Shown here in pieces: positions 41,533 to 49,031 of a stretch of 51,090 bases of DNA (its first letter is position 1; every line of letters begins with the position of its first letter). The translations under genes were made by a program, and so were the position numbers. Source of the DNA: Nitrospira japonica (GTDB taxonomy: Bacteria > Nitrospirota > Thermodesulfovibrionia > Thermodesulfovibrionales > SM23-35). The notes beneath the pieces are model-generated. The model saw only the letters and a program-made list of their open reading frames with translations, made no database searches and was not told the origin of the DNA. The DNA is taken from assembly GCA_020725385.1 (NCBI GenBank), contig DYFC01000032.1, positions 1-51,090 on the forward strand, given 5' to 3'.

Positions 41533-41588
41533 TTTTTACCTCCGATTTTTGTTTTCTTGAGTGGATTAAGGCTCTGCCTGATATTGTT

Positions 41589-41630
41589 TTATGGTGGTAG
41601 CTTGGATATAAGAGAAAATTGCGGTTTCAT
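41589..41630 (-). CDS. Possible 13-codon leader peptide
   Basis: An ATG 11 nt after AAAGGAGG opens a 13-codon frame ending in LISKLPP and a stop. It lies between the terminator of the structured RNA and the 94-residue gene. It could couple translation or be fortuitous. Confidence 0.25.
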   Translation of the reverse strand: MKPQFSLISKLPP

Positions 41631-41646
41631 CGATGCAAGCACCTCC

Positions 41647-41827
41647 TTTTCGAGATGATTACATCAGGGCAATAAAAAAACCGCCACATCAGGGCGGTTA
41701 GTTCATTTGGAGATCTTTTTTTCGGAAAACTCAGTCCGCACATCGAGTGGTTTCCCACTCAGGCACCGTAGCATCTCCACGCTCGGTTGCCGAATCCTCC
41801 TCGGATTGCTCCTGATGTTATGTTATT
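41647..41827 (-). ncRNA. Candidate structured RNA with terminator (attenuator-like)
   Basis: The minus strand folds into several adjacent hairpins: CCGA/TCGG, ACCG-AGC/GCT-CGGT, GAGTGG-GAAA-CCACTC and CGGA/TCCG. Most are enclosed by GGAGAT pairing with ATCTCC. After them comes AACCGCC-CTGATGT-GGCGGTT plus seven T, an intrinsic terminator (41671-41698). The 5' end reads ACATCAGG, which can pair with CCTGATGT in the terminator loop or with a second CCTGATGT just after the terminator. It lies upstream of the 94-residue gene. I cannot match it to a known RNA class. Confidence 0.5.
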
Positions 41828-42092
41828 TTAACATATTTCCATTCAGAAAAGCTTCAATATTTTTTTTGATTTTATCTTCTCTTTTGCCTTAATATATGCT
41901 TCGTTAGGTCTAATGGATTTGTAATGATAAGTAAATCTTTTAGAGAATCTTGTTTGAAATCTTAACTATGAAATTTTAAGTGCCCAAACCAATTGAAATG
42001 ATTTTTACTTTAAGACTTCCTCTTGTTAATTCGACAAATGTAAAGATTTATGATTGTTCTCTAAAAAGTTGTTGAATAAATAGACACACTGT

Positions 42093-42142
42093 CATTCCCC
42101 GATTTACCTGCCCACTGTTTTTGTGGCGGGATCGGGGAATCC
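42093..42142. repeat. Inverted repeat (ATTCCCCGAT / ATCGGGGAAT)
   Basis: ATTCCCCGAT and ATCGGGGAAT are perfect inverted arms around a loop that itself holds CCTGCCCAC/GTGGCGGG. It is a REP-like hairpin next to the larger repeat at 42240, with no reading frame. Confidence 0.55.
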
Positions 42143-42239
42143 AGTTTTAGCCTTATTACCGGTTACTGCGCCATGTCTTTTTAAAGTTTCAAGCATGCCC
42201 TCTGGTTTTACTGGAGGGTTGTGGTATGACAGAAACTTT

Positions 42240-42313
42240 GGATTCTCCGGTCAAGTAAGCCCACTGGCTTGCTTGACCGCCATTTGTTTGGCGGAACCGA
42301 AGGGCCAGAGAAT
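42240..42313. repeat. Palindromic dispersed repeat, copy 2
   Basis: This matches the unit at 19573-19646 over most of its length. It shows the inverted pairs GGTCAAGTAAGCC/GGCTTGCTTGACC and ATTCTC/GAGAAT at its ends. It abuts the remnant of the four-helix-bundle element at the leader-distal end of the CRISPR array. Confidence 0.65.
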
Positions 42314-42368
42314 TTCATTTTTAATCTCTCACTTTCACGTTCGTCTTTCACTCTGCCAAAGGCAGCCC
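42311..42368 (-). mobile_element. Truncated second copy of the four-helix-bundle element end
   Basis: About 57 nt nearly identical to 42869-42926, including ACTCTGCCAAAGGCAGCCC, immediately followed by a CRISPR repeat (42369) exactly as the intact element is followed by one at 42927. On the minus strand it even retains an ATGAAA where the gene would start, after which the repeat at 42240-42313 takes over. Confidence 0.6.
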
Positions 42369-42471
42369 GTCGCAGTCCTTTATTCATCAAGGCTTATTTT
42401 CTCTCTGACGAATTACTTAACGGTGAATTAAAAAAACGGATTGAAAGTCGCAGTCCTTTATTCATCAAGGC
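42369..42471 (-). CRISPR. Leader-distal CRISPR segment (one full, one partial repeat)
   Basis: A full 37-nt repeat (42369-42405), a 41-nt spacer (42406-42446) and the first 25 nt of another repeat (42447-42471). The last breaks off where the four-helix-bundle element begins. Repeat sequence is identical to the main array, so this is the far end of the same array, cut off by the insertion. Confidence 0.88.
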
Positions 42472-42926
42472 AGGCTGGCATGGCCAGAGTGAACGTTAAA
42501 AGTTGAAAGTGATAAAAATTATTTTTTCAATGAATCAATCATTTTACTAAGCATTGCTCGTATCTCCTGACAGGTTAATTCTCTCATTTCAAATATGTTG
42601 CTATCAATAAAATTTAATCGCTTTATCTTCTCATACCAGTCAATTGTCTCATTGGTTGAGCCCCTCGCAATATATAAATAATGTTCAAATTCTCTGCCTT
42701 TACGCCTTCCATATCCTTCAGCTATATTCGCTGTTATTGATGAGACACTTCTTAATACTTGATTCGCAATAATTCTGGCAACCTCTGTCTTTGGAAAAGT
42801 TTCAATGTCTTTTAAAACATCTTCAAATAATTTCATCCCTGCTTGCCATACCTTTAGCTCTCTAAAGTCTTTCATTTTTTAATCACTCACTTTCACTTTC
42901 GTCTTTCACTCTGCCAAAGGCAGCCC
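42472..42926 (-). mobile_element. 455-bp element carrying a four-helix-bundle gene, inserted in the CRISPR array
   Basis: The unit between the partial repeat (ends 42471) and the next full repeat (starts 42927). Its two ends are imperfect inverted repeats, each a small hairpin: CTGGC-ATG-GCCAG on the left and CTGCC-TTT-GGCAG on the right (reading inward), followed by AGAGTGAA in both. Apart from the IVP-like gene no other protein is encoded, so it would be non-autonomous. A truncated copy of the right end occurs at 42311-42368. Confidence 0.55.
42519..42875 (-). CDS. Four-helix-bundle protein, 23S rRNA IVP / Avd-like family
   Basis: A 118-residue protein with the family pattern: MKDFRELKVWQAGMKLFEDVLKDI, then IANQVLRSVSSITANIAEGYGRRKGREFEHYLYIARGSTNE, and a last helix with LSKMIDSLKK. 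Relatives are encoded in 23S rRNA intervening sequences, and the same fold serves as the DGR accessory Avd; the biochemical role is nucleic-acid binding at best guess. Its upstream purine-rich run (GACGAAAGTGAAAGTGAG) is typical of these genes. Here it is the only cargo of an element embedded between CRISPR repeats. A group II-type RT gene lies 2 kb upstream, but it is not of the DGR class. Confidence 0.88.
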   Translation of the reverse strand: MKDFRELKVWQAGMKLFEDVLKDIETFPKTEVARIIANQVLRSVSSITANIAEGYGRRKGREFEHYLYIARGSTNETIDWYEKIKRLNFIDSNIFEMRELTCQEIRAMLSKMIDSLKK

Positions 42927-43354
42927 GTCGCAGTCCTTTATTCATCAAGGCTTATTTTCTCTCCCTACATACAGTTATCCAGTATTTCCAAAAGGGAATG
43001 CTAAGAAAGTCGCAGTCCTTTATTCATCAAGGCTTATTTTCTCTCATGTACTTGCAGAACTTACTGCTAATCCTACTCTTAGTCGCAGTCCTTTATTCAT
43101 CAAGGCTTATTTTCTCTCATTAAAAGTATAAATTTCTGCGGTCTGTTTTTGTTTTGTTATAAGTCGCAGTCCTTTATTCATCAAGGCTTATTTTCTCTCG
43201 TTTCAAAATTGTACGTGACTTTCATTGTTAATAACTCTGGGTCGCAGTCCTTTATTCATCAAGGCTTATTTTCTCTCGCATTCTGACGATCGATTCGTCT
43301 TTGCTCGTCGCAAGAAAGTCGCAGTCCTTTATTCATCAAGGCTTATTTTCTCTC
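42927..43354 (-). CRISPR. CRISPR array, leader-proximal part: 6 repeats, 5 spacers
   Basis: Six identical 37-nt repeats at 42927, 43009, 43082, 43163, 43241 and 43318. On the plus strand each begins GTCGCAGTCC and ends TTTTCTCTC. Spacers are 45, 36, 44, 41 and 40 nt, a spread common for type III. Read on the minus strand the repeat ends in GGACTGCGAC, giving an 8-nt handle ACTGCGAC of the usual kind, so transcription is inferred to run leftward from the leader at 43355-43552, in line with the cas genes. None of the spacers resembles other parts of this window as far as I can see. Confidence 0.97.
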
Positions 43355-43552
43355 CGCACCTCCATATTATTCAATAAAATCATGAAGTTAAAATGCTTAT
43401 TTCTGTAACATTGAGTTATCAACAACTTAATCATACATGAAAAGTTGGTTTTTCTATTTTCAAAGAACAAAAATATATTAATTTTCAATCTGTTAGCTTA
43501 TTTTCTGTAACCTTCTATATTTTTTATTATCCACAAAACTTCGTATAACTAC
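43355..43552 (-). promoter_or_regulatory. CRISPR leader
   Basis: 198 nt of very AT-rich, gene-free DNA between the last repeat and the cas2 stop, on the upstream side of the array as transcribed. Leaders of this kind hold the array promoter and the integration-side sequence. No exact promoter hexamers can be fixed by eye. Confidence 0.7.
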
Positions 43553-43825
43553 TTATAATATAAAGACATTTTTGTCTTTTGAGATTTCTCCTTTGCCAAA
43601 AACCTTTGCAACGCCCTCACACTTTGCACATAGTGCATATATTCTCACGCTGTCTTCGTCAGATACTATTCTTTCCAGCTTATTTATCATCTTCTGAAGT
43701 AGTTTATTGTCAAGAATACATTCGAATACACTATATTGTACTCTTGTGCCAAAGTCAAGCATAACTTTAGCAATTTTATCACGTTTCTTATCATCAGGAA
43801 TGTCATATGAAACAATATAAAACAT
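43553..43825 (-). CDS. cas2: CRISPR-associated endoribonuclease-fold protein Cas2
   Basis: A 90-residue protein with the Cas2 ferredoxin-like fold. It opens MFYIVSYDIPDDKKRDKIAKVMLDFGTRVQYSVFEC, with the conserved catalytic-type Asp after YDI and the QYSVFE strand, and ends with IYALCAKCEGVAKVFGKG. Two closely spaced cysteines (CAKC) are present. It forms the Cas1-Cas2 integrase for spacer capture. It lies 64 nt after the cas1 stop; that gap holds a small hairpin (CCCTCTT with AAGAGAGGG). Confidence 0.95.
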   Translation of the reverse strand: MFYIVSYDIPDDKKRDKIAKVMLDFGTRVQYSVFECILDNKLLQKMINKLERIVSDEDSVRIYALCAKCEGVAKVFGKGEISKDKNVFIL

Positions 43826-43889
43826 TCTAACCTCAATCAGATAATAACCCTCTCTTATACCAAGAGGGAGAATTTATTTGACATTATTC

Positions 43890-44888
43890 TCATACCTGTA
43901 ACAAAAAAGGTGTATATGCTGAACCACCCTTAATATAATTTGCCAGCTTCTCTGCCTGAATCCTGAAACATTTTCTAAATGTTGTGTTTTCGCTTGTTTC
44001 GGGATGTTTGAATTCATTGGCAAAAAACCTTTCATATTCTTCAAAGTATCTTTTCATTGACTCTCTCTTAAGGTACATGCCTTCAGCTTTGGGATTAACA
44101 TAAAAATCATCTTTTTTAAATATGCCATAGTTAATAAGATATAAAGTAAATCTATCAATAACAGCCCTGAATTCTTCCTGTAAATCAGAGGCAAGTGAAG
44201 CTCTTCCATATTCGGCACTATGAAAATATCCAAGATACGGGTCGAAACCGAGGCCATCAAGTAATGACATAATTTCATTGAATACCAGCGTATAACCGAA
44301 GGATAAGAGTGCATTGACAGGATCGGTTGACGGGTGTTTTTTTCTTCCATTAAAAGTGAATTCCTTTAAAATCATTTTGCCAAAGGCTGTAAAATAAACC
44401 TTAGCAATTATACCCTCGATACCCATTAGAGAATTAATATCAATGCCTGTCACAATGCTGTCAAAGAACTTCTTCATCTCATTTGTTTCTCCTGAAAAGT
44501 CAATCTGTGGATGATTATAGGAAAAAGACCTGATAACGTTGAGACAATTTGTGATTTTTACTCTAAGAATAATTTTTGATAAATTCAATCTGAATTCTAT
44601 ATCCCAGTATTTTTTAAATTGTTCTATTCTTAATTCGATATTTTTTGTTGATGGAGACGTTATTTGACCGATGAGTCTCCCTGTTCTCGATAGAATGGCC
44701 ATTTCAATGCCATGTTCAAAAAGTTCATGAATTGCCTGAGTTGTAAACTGAACGTTGCCGAATATCATGACAGACTCAATCTTGTTGCAAGGAACATCAA
44801 GGAGCACATCGTTTTCCTTACGAACTATGAGTCTGTCCCCTGTTTTACAAAGAATTGCGCCCTGTTCGGTTATGTAAAGATTTGCCAT
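43890..44888 (-). CDS. cas1: CRISPR integrase Cas1
   Basis: A 332-residue metal-dependent integrase for new spacers. The N-terminal beta-domain (LYITEQGAILCKTGDRLIV, IFGNVQFTTQAIHELFEHGI) is complete. The catalytic residues sit in GIEGIIAKVYF (Glu158), YFHSAEYGRASLASDLQEEFR (His223 and the Asp235/Glu238 group) and the preceding DPVNALLSFGYTLVFNEI. It starts exactly where the RT gene stops (44888/44889), so the two are translationally coupled, yet they are separate proteins and not an RT-Cas1 fusion. Confidence 0.96.
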   Translation of the reverse strand: MANLYITEQGAILCKTGDRLIVRKENDVLLDVPCNKIESVMIFGNVQFTTQAIHELFEHGIEMAILSRTGRLIGQITSPSTKNIELRIEQFKKYWDIEFRLNLSKIILRVKITNCLNVIRSFSYNHPQIDFSGETNEMKKFFDSIVTGIDINSLMGIEGIIAKVYFTAFGKMILKEFTFNGRKKHPSTDPVNALLSFGYTLVFNEIMSLLDGLGFDPYLGYFHSAEYGRASLASDLQEEFRAVIDRFTLYLINYGIFKKDDFYVNPKAEGMYLKRESMKRYFEEYERFFANEFKHPETSENTTFRKCFRIQAEKLANYIKGGSAYTPFLLQV

Positions 44889-45821
44889 CTACCAGCCTCT
44901 TTTTTTCTTAAGATAATATGCTTCCATATTCAAAGGCGGCGGGTAGTATAGAACCTTCCGCTCTCTTTTCGGTCTGTCAAACGGTACCATAATTAAGCTT
45001 TTTACAAAAGTAACGCCAAGATATTTGAAGCCTTGCTCAAAGCTAACAATATCGGATTCATCAAGTTTTAATAAAAGCCTGTCAAGAATTTCATTAGTAA
45101 ATTCAAGGGATTGTTTTGCTTTTTCAGGACTTTTGCATAGAACCAGAAAATCATCTGCATATCTCACATATCTTTGATTATTTTTTAGCATTGCTTCATC
45201 CAACTCATCAAGAAAAAGATTAGCAAGGACAGGAGACAAAGGCGATCCCTGAGGTATCCCTTTATCTATTATTTCTAAATTTTTTCCATCCCATACTTCG
45301 GATTTAACCCATAATTTTATAAGCATTTCAATGTGTTCATTATTAATATATTTGTGCACTTTTTGAAAAAGGAGTTCATGATTAACACTATCAAAAAAAG
45401 CATCAATATCAGCATCAATCACCCATTTATATCCTTCCTCATAATATTCCTTAATTTTGTAAACAGCATTTCTGACAGAACGCCCTTTTCTAAAAGCAAA
45501 ACTGCATTCCTCAAATTCTTTTTCGAGTAAAGGTTCAATAATATGCAAAACCAGAGTTTGTGCAACTCTATCGCGAACAGCAGGAACCGAAAGAGCTCTT
45601 GCTTCGCCATTACCCTTGTCCACAAGAATTTTAAGAAGCGGAAGAGGGAAATAGGTTTTTTGTCTCAATTCGTTCTCAAGCATTGCAAGATTTTTTGGCA
45701 GGTCATTCTCAAACTCTCCAATTGTTACCCCATCCACACCCGCACAACCATGGTTTTCCTTAACCTGAAAGAAGGCGGTGGAGAGAGAGTTATAATCCCA
45801 CTTTGTCAATTTCTGTAGCAT
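44889..45821 (-). CDS. CRISPR-associated reverse transcriptase (group II intron-like)
   Basis: A 310-residue RT. Motifs in order: GCAGVDG (near 27), RALSVPAVRDRVAQ (75-88), SFAFRKGRSVRNAV, the motif A WVIDADIDAFFDSVNH (133-148), IPQGSPLSPVLANLFLDELD (189-208) and the catalytic YVRYADDFLVL (YADD 221-224), then FKYLGVTF. QGSPLSP marks the group II/CRISPR lineage. There is no maturase, endonuclease or Cas6 domain. Placed directly before cas1, it probably lets RNA be captured as spacers through cDNA, as shown for RT-Cas1 fusions elsewhere; here that is inference. It overlaps the two-TM gene by 32 nt. Confidence 0.93.
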   Translation of the reverse strand: MLQKLTKWDYNSLSTAFFQVKENHGCAGVDGVTIGEFENDLPKNLAMLENELRQKTYFPLPLLKILVDKGNGEARALSVPAVRDRVAQTLVLHIIEPLLEKEFEECSFAFRKGRSVRNAVYKIKEYYEEGYKWVIDADIDAFFDSVNHELLFQKVHKYINNEHIEMLIKLWVKSEVWDGKNLEIIDKGIPQGSPLSPVLANLFLDELDEAMLKNNQRYVRYADDFLVLCKSPEKAKQSLEFTNEILDRLLLKLDESDIVSFEQGFKYLGVTFVKSLIMVPFDRPKRERKVLYYPPPLNMEAYYLKKKRGW

Positions 45822-46569
45822 TTATCCACAGTCTCTCAAAATTATTTTTAAAAGCATCAAAAGGGCTCGTAAACCGCTCATTCTTTCCTATTACAAGAAC
45901 CGGTGAATCACTCCCGCGTTTTCCTTTTTCGAGAATTCCAATATAAGCTTTTCTATCATCAATTAAATACATCCACCATGGAATAAATTCACTATAAAGC
46001 TTTATATTTATCCGCCCTTCCTTATAAGGAATTGTGTTTTTTAGTATAGATATTGCTCCTCTGATTCTTTTACTTGTTGCCTCTACTGCTTCATCAATAA
46101 CTTTTTTTGCATCAGCAGAAAGACTTTCCAGCTTAACATTAAGGTCATGCCCTTTTTGATAGGCTTCCTGTCTTTTTAAGGATTCGGAATCAGGATTCAT
46201 GAGAAGTATTCTATAACTTGCAATGGGATTTTTTTCAATCCATCTTCTGAAGTGTTCTAAAATTGAATCAGAGCTAATTCCAAGATAGCAAAATGAATTT
46301 CTTGCTTCCTGCCAGACTTTCGGGTTTTCATTGAGGTCAAAGCTGTAATAATACCCTGCATTTGCTGAAAGTAAAAGCTTTATCATTCTCTCATACTTTT
46401 TCCAGATCCAGAAGGAAAACAAAACTGTCAGGATGATACAAAATGAAAATATTCCGAGCCAAAGTTTTCCTGAAAAAATACCGACCAAAGCTCCTCCTGC
46501 TATACCAGAAATGAAGTTGATGAATAGGTCGCGGAAAAAGAGTTTCGGGCTAAGAAAATGCTCTGACAT
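45790..46569 (-). CDS. Two-TM protein of unknown function in the CRISPR operon
   Basis: A 259-residue protein that I do not recognise with certainty. Two membrane helices form a hairpin at about residues 14-53 (FINFISGIAGGALVGIF, LWLGIFSFCIILTVLFSFWIW). The 200-residue cytosolic part reads like an alpha/beta domain: GISSDSILEHFRRWIEKNP, YRILLMNPDSESLKRQEA, INIKLYSEFIPWWMYLIDDRKAYIGIL, SPVLVIGKNERFTSPFDAF, then a final helix NNFERLW. This pattern recalls degenerate PLD-like domains without the HKD catalytic motif; no CARF signature is seen. It sits between the RAMP genes and the RT with overlaps or 2-nt gaps, so it is part of the operon. A membrane effector or an anchor are both possible. Confidence 0.7.
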   Translation of the reverse strand: MSEHFLSPKLFFRDLFINFISGIAGGALVGIFSGKLWLGIFSFCIILTVLFSFWIWKKYERMIKLLLSANAGYYYSFDLNENPKVWQEARNSFCYLGISSDSILEHFRRWIEKNPIASYRILLMNPDSESLKRQEAYQKGHDLNVKLESLSADAKKVIDEAVEATSKRIRGAISILKNTIPYKEGRINIKLYSEFIPWWMYLIDDRKAYIGILEKGKRGSDSPVLVIGKNERFTSPFDAFKNNFERLWINATEIDKVGL

Positions 46570-46571
46570 TT

Positions 46572-47510
46572 TTACTCCTTTACCAATATTCCATAATGCC
46601 CGATAGTTAGAGTATTATCTTCAGTCTCCTCTAAAATTGACCCAGGCATCCAGCAGATAATAGCATCACTGATTTTTTGTCCGGAACCGATCTTCTTATT
46701 CCCTTTACTATCCTGTATTTCACCCCATTCTCGTCCAACCAGAGGTTCGATGTCACCTTTTAGATTCAAACTGCTATTAATAGGTAAATGAGCTGGTATT
46801 GGTTTGTTTTTTGTAATTTTGATTTTCTTTTCTCCCGAAACAATCTCATGCTCAAAAAAGTTATTATCAATGACTTCTCCTGTTTTTTCATTATCCAGAA
46901 TAAGTCGCCCCCAACCATATTTCCTGTCTCCACCGACAAATATCTCAGAAAATATTTCTTTAAGTCTTATGTCTTTGCTACCATTCCATCCTACAGATTT
47001 TGTATTTACTGTTGCACTTTCTTCTATAAATATATACCCGACAAAGTAAACAGGCATTTGATTTTTTGTATCTTCGTCCTCGATTATAGGCGCAATAAAT
47101 TCTGATTCGTGCAATGATTCATCTTCGGCAGTATTGCTTTCGGGCAGAACAGCGGTTTGGCCATAAGATTTGATAAAAAGACGTTCAAATTCAGAGGCAG
47201 AATAATCTCCATAGTATAGTCCTTTACCGGTATATTCAGGCATTAATAGCTTAAGCTCATCATTTTGAAAAAGCGCAGGGTAAAAGTAGCTAATAAAAAT
47301 ACTTTTGTTTAATAATTCTTCTCCATATATTTTATAATTTGTTGTGTCTTTTATAGACCCATCTGCTCTTGCCAGATTATCTGTAAAAGACGCCCACATA
47401 TTCTTACCTGTAATGTAGTAACGTGTGAGTTTTATATACCCGAGCGTATGCCAGCCAATATGTACATGGCTTTTTGCCTGATAAACCAGTCTATAAGCTT
47501 TCCAGCCCAT
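46572..47510 (-). CDS. Type III CRISPR RAMP protein (Cmr6/Cmr3/Csx10-like)
   Basis: A 312-residue RAMP. It opens YRLVYQAKSHVHIGWHTLGYIKLTRYYITGKNMWASFT, a RAMP beta strand with the HIGW turn. The glycine-rich loop IFVGGDRKYGWGRLIL near residue 200 is the RAMP signature for RNA contact. The remainder (IICWMPGSILEE) is less conserved. Exact subfamily is unsettled; Cmr6, Cmr3 or Csx10-like are all conceivable. Its ATG overlaps the stop of the Cmr5-like gene by one base, and the two-TM gene starts 2 nt after its stop. Confidence 0.8.
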   Translation of the reverse strand: MGWKAYRLVYQAKSHVHIGWHTLGYIKLTRYYITGKNMWASFTDNLARADGSIKDTTNYKIYGEELLNKSIFISYFYPALFQNDELKLLMPEYTGKGLYYGDYSASEFERLFIKSYGQTAVLPESNTAEDESLHESEFIAPIIEDEDTKNQMPVYFVGYIFIEESATVNTKSVGWNGSKDIRLKEIFSEIFVGGDRKYGWGRLILDNEKTGEVIDNNFFEHEIVSGEKKIKITKNKPIPAHLPINSSLNLKGDIEPLVGREWGEIQDSKGNKKIGSGQKISDAIICWMPGSILEETEDNTLTIGHYGILVKE

Positions 47511-47890
47511 TAGTCACTACTCCCTTCTGCAACGGGTTCCTGAGCTTGTTCTACTTTAGCCTTAGCCTTTGCATGATAGCGGGCATAAACAAGCGTACGC
47601 TCAAGGAGTTCTTTGGCGAAGAGAAGATGATCGAGATTATCCTTTAATTTATTTCTTATTGCCTGAAGCGGTTCAACTTCGTCTTGAAGAATGTTTTTCA
47701 TAATCACTTCTTCTTTTAGAAAATTAAACGATTCTTCTTGAATTTTTACTGCCTTCGATGCACACCATAAGAAAAAAGCATATACGCCGTCTTCCTGAAG
47801 AACGCCAAGAGATTTTCGAATTATATCTTCACTTGCAGATTGTCCAATCTTATATCCAAACTCAGCACATTTCAAATCAAGTATTTCCAT
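47510..47890 (-). CDS. Type III-B-like small subunit (Cmr5-like)
   Basis: A 126-residue helical protein. The SLGVLQEDGVYAFFLWCASKA region and the DNLDHLLFAKELLERTLVYARYHAKA helix resemble the Cmr5/small-subunit family that lines the type III effector backbone. The C-terminal tail is Ala/Glu-rich. It lies between the two RAMP genes, 3 nt after the Cmr4-like stop, in the same position as cmr5 after cmr4 in type III-B operons. Identity is by motif recall and position. Confidence 0.75.
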   Translation of the reverse strand: MEILDLKCAEFGYKIGQSASEDIIRKSLGVLQEDGVYAFFLWCASKAVKIQEESFNFLKEEVIMKNILQDEVEPLQAIRNKLKDNLDHLLFAKELLERTLVYARYHAKAKAKVEQAQEPVAEGSSD

Positions 47891-47893
47891 ATC

Positions 47894-49030
47894 TTATCCT
47901 CCTATGTTGAGGACTTTTAGCCGTCCCATTCCTCTTGTACCCATTCCTCCGATGCCCAGTGACTCAAAATAGTTAAGCCCCTTTTCTACATTAAATGCAA
48001 TAAAACCAATTTGTTCATTATCATCAACTGCTGGATTTTTTAAGGGGTTTTGATAACTTGCCGGTTTTTCTAAATTGATTGGCTTGCTACCTTCTATTCT
48101 GAAATACCCCGGGTTGTTGTAAACAACGTCAAACCACATCACGGTCGCTCTTGGAATTGCTTCATATGTATAGAGAGCTCTATCTTCAGCAGCACCAGTG
48201 GCAGGGTCAATGGCAACAGATGTACGAACTTCAAGGTTATCGTTGACAATGCGTGAGAAGAGTTTGTCAGAGACAAGCAGAAGACGACTTTTTATTTCAG
48301 CCGGAACATCGTCAAATACAGCTGGCAAGCTTAAATCAGCCCCGTCATCCTTTTCTAACATCAGCCATCCAAAGTTGAGCTTGTTCTGGACGCCAAGGCC
48401 AAAGCTTTTGAATTTGTCATCCGATGATATTGACACCGATAACCCATGCTCACTTAACACGCGGGGGGATGTTACCCACACCGGCCCGATCATTGAATGA
48501 ACAGGGAAAAATAGAATTCTTGCATCGTAGAATTGTGCAAGCCCCTGAAAACTTGAGCCGCTTTTACCCTTTGAAAATCCAAAAGGAATACATACCTCGC
48601 AATCAGGTCTTCCGCAATGCCCTTCTCCATCATCAGCACCTTTGCCCGCACAGCTGTAATATTTTGGTTCAAGGGGATTATCATTATCATAAAATGGTTT
48701 ATTGTTTGATACATCAAAAGTTATTATGGCTTTGTCACCTTCAATTTTTGATACTTTATAAAGAGGCCTCTGGTATTTCCATTTAAGATATTTTTTATAA
48801 TCAATCTTGAAATCTGCTTCTATTGCAGTTTGATTTTCACTCTGTACTGCCATTGCGGTATATGCCCTTGCAACCCCGGCAATGCTTGAGCCGGGTATTT
48901 TGGGAAGATTTGTTCCTGGCTCTCTGGTGATTGTATTATCTACTCTCCCGAGCCTGTATCCGCCTGTGCCGATATGCACAGGGTCAAGAGTTAAAGCAAA
49001 ATAAGTCTTCTTTTCGAAAGGTTTACTCAT
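47894..49030 (-). CDS. Type III CRISPR RAMP protein, Cmr4-like
   Basis: A 378-residue RAMP from ATG 49030 (MSKPFEKKTYFALTLDPVHIG). I chose that start because AAAGGAGGTG lies in place and the longer frame overlaps the large-subunit gene. It shows the RAMP turn PVHIGTGG, LPKIPGSSIAGVARAYTAMA, a Cmr4-type core SMIGPVWVTSPRVLS, the thumb-like LYTYEAIPRATVMWFDV and the Gly-rich end LGIGGMGTRGMGRLKV. A cysteine set (SCAGKGADDGEGHCGRPDCEVC) between residues about 140 and 165 may bind zinc and is not typical of Cmr4. Backbone subunits of this kind usually cut target RNA. Confidence 0.82.
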   Translation of the reverse strand: MSKPFEKKTYFALTLDPVHIGTGGYRLGRVDNTITREPGTNLPKIPGSSIAGVARAYTAMAVQSENQTAIEADFKIDYKKYLKWKYQRPLYKVSKIEGDKAIITFDVSNNKPFYDNDNPLEPKYYSCAGKGADDGEGHCGRPDCEVCIPFGFSKGKSGSSFQGLAQFYDARILFFPVHSMIGPVWVTSPRVLSEHGLSVSISSDDKFKSFGLGVQNKLNFGWLMLEKDDGADLSLPAVFDDVPAEIKSRLLLVSDKLFSRIVNDNLEVRTSVAIDPATGAAEDRALYTYEAIPRATVMWFDVVYNNPGYFRIEGSKPINLEKPASYQNPLKNPAVDDNEQIGFIAFNVEKGLNYFESLGIGGMGTRGMGRLKVLNIGG

Positions 49031-49031
49031 A

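Noticed and set aside
41647..41698. T-box leader
   Set aside because: GGCGG and CCGCC arms look superficially similar, but the TGGNACCGCG antiterminator and the specifier loop are absent.
42519..45821. Diversity-generating retroelement (four-helix Avd-like protein plus RT)
   Set aside because: The RT has QGSPLSP and YADD with cas1 directly behind it, as in group II/CRISPR RTs, not the SQ motif of DGR RTs. I saw no template/variable repeat pair or target gene.
44889..45821. Group II intron-encoded protein
   Set aside because: The ORF ends 1 nt before cas1 with no maturase or endonuclease domain, and I found no domain V hairpin nearby.
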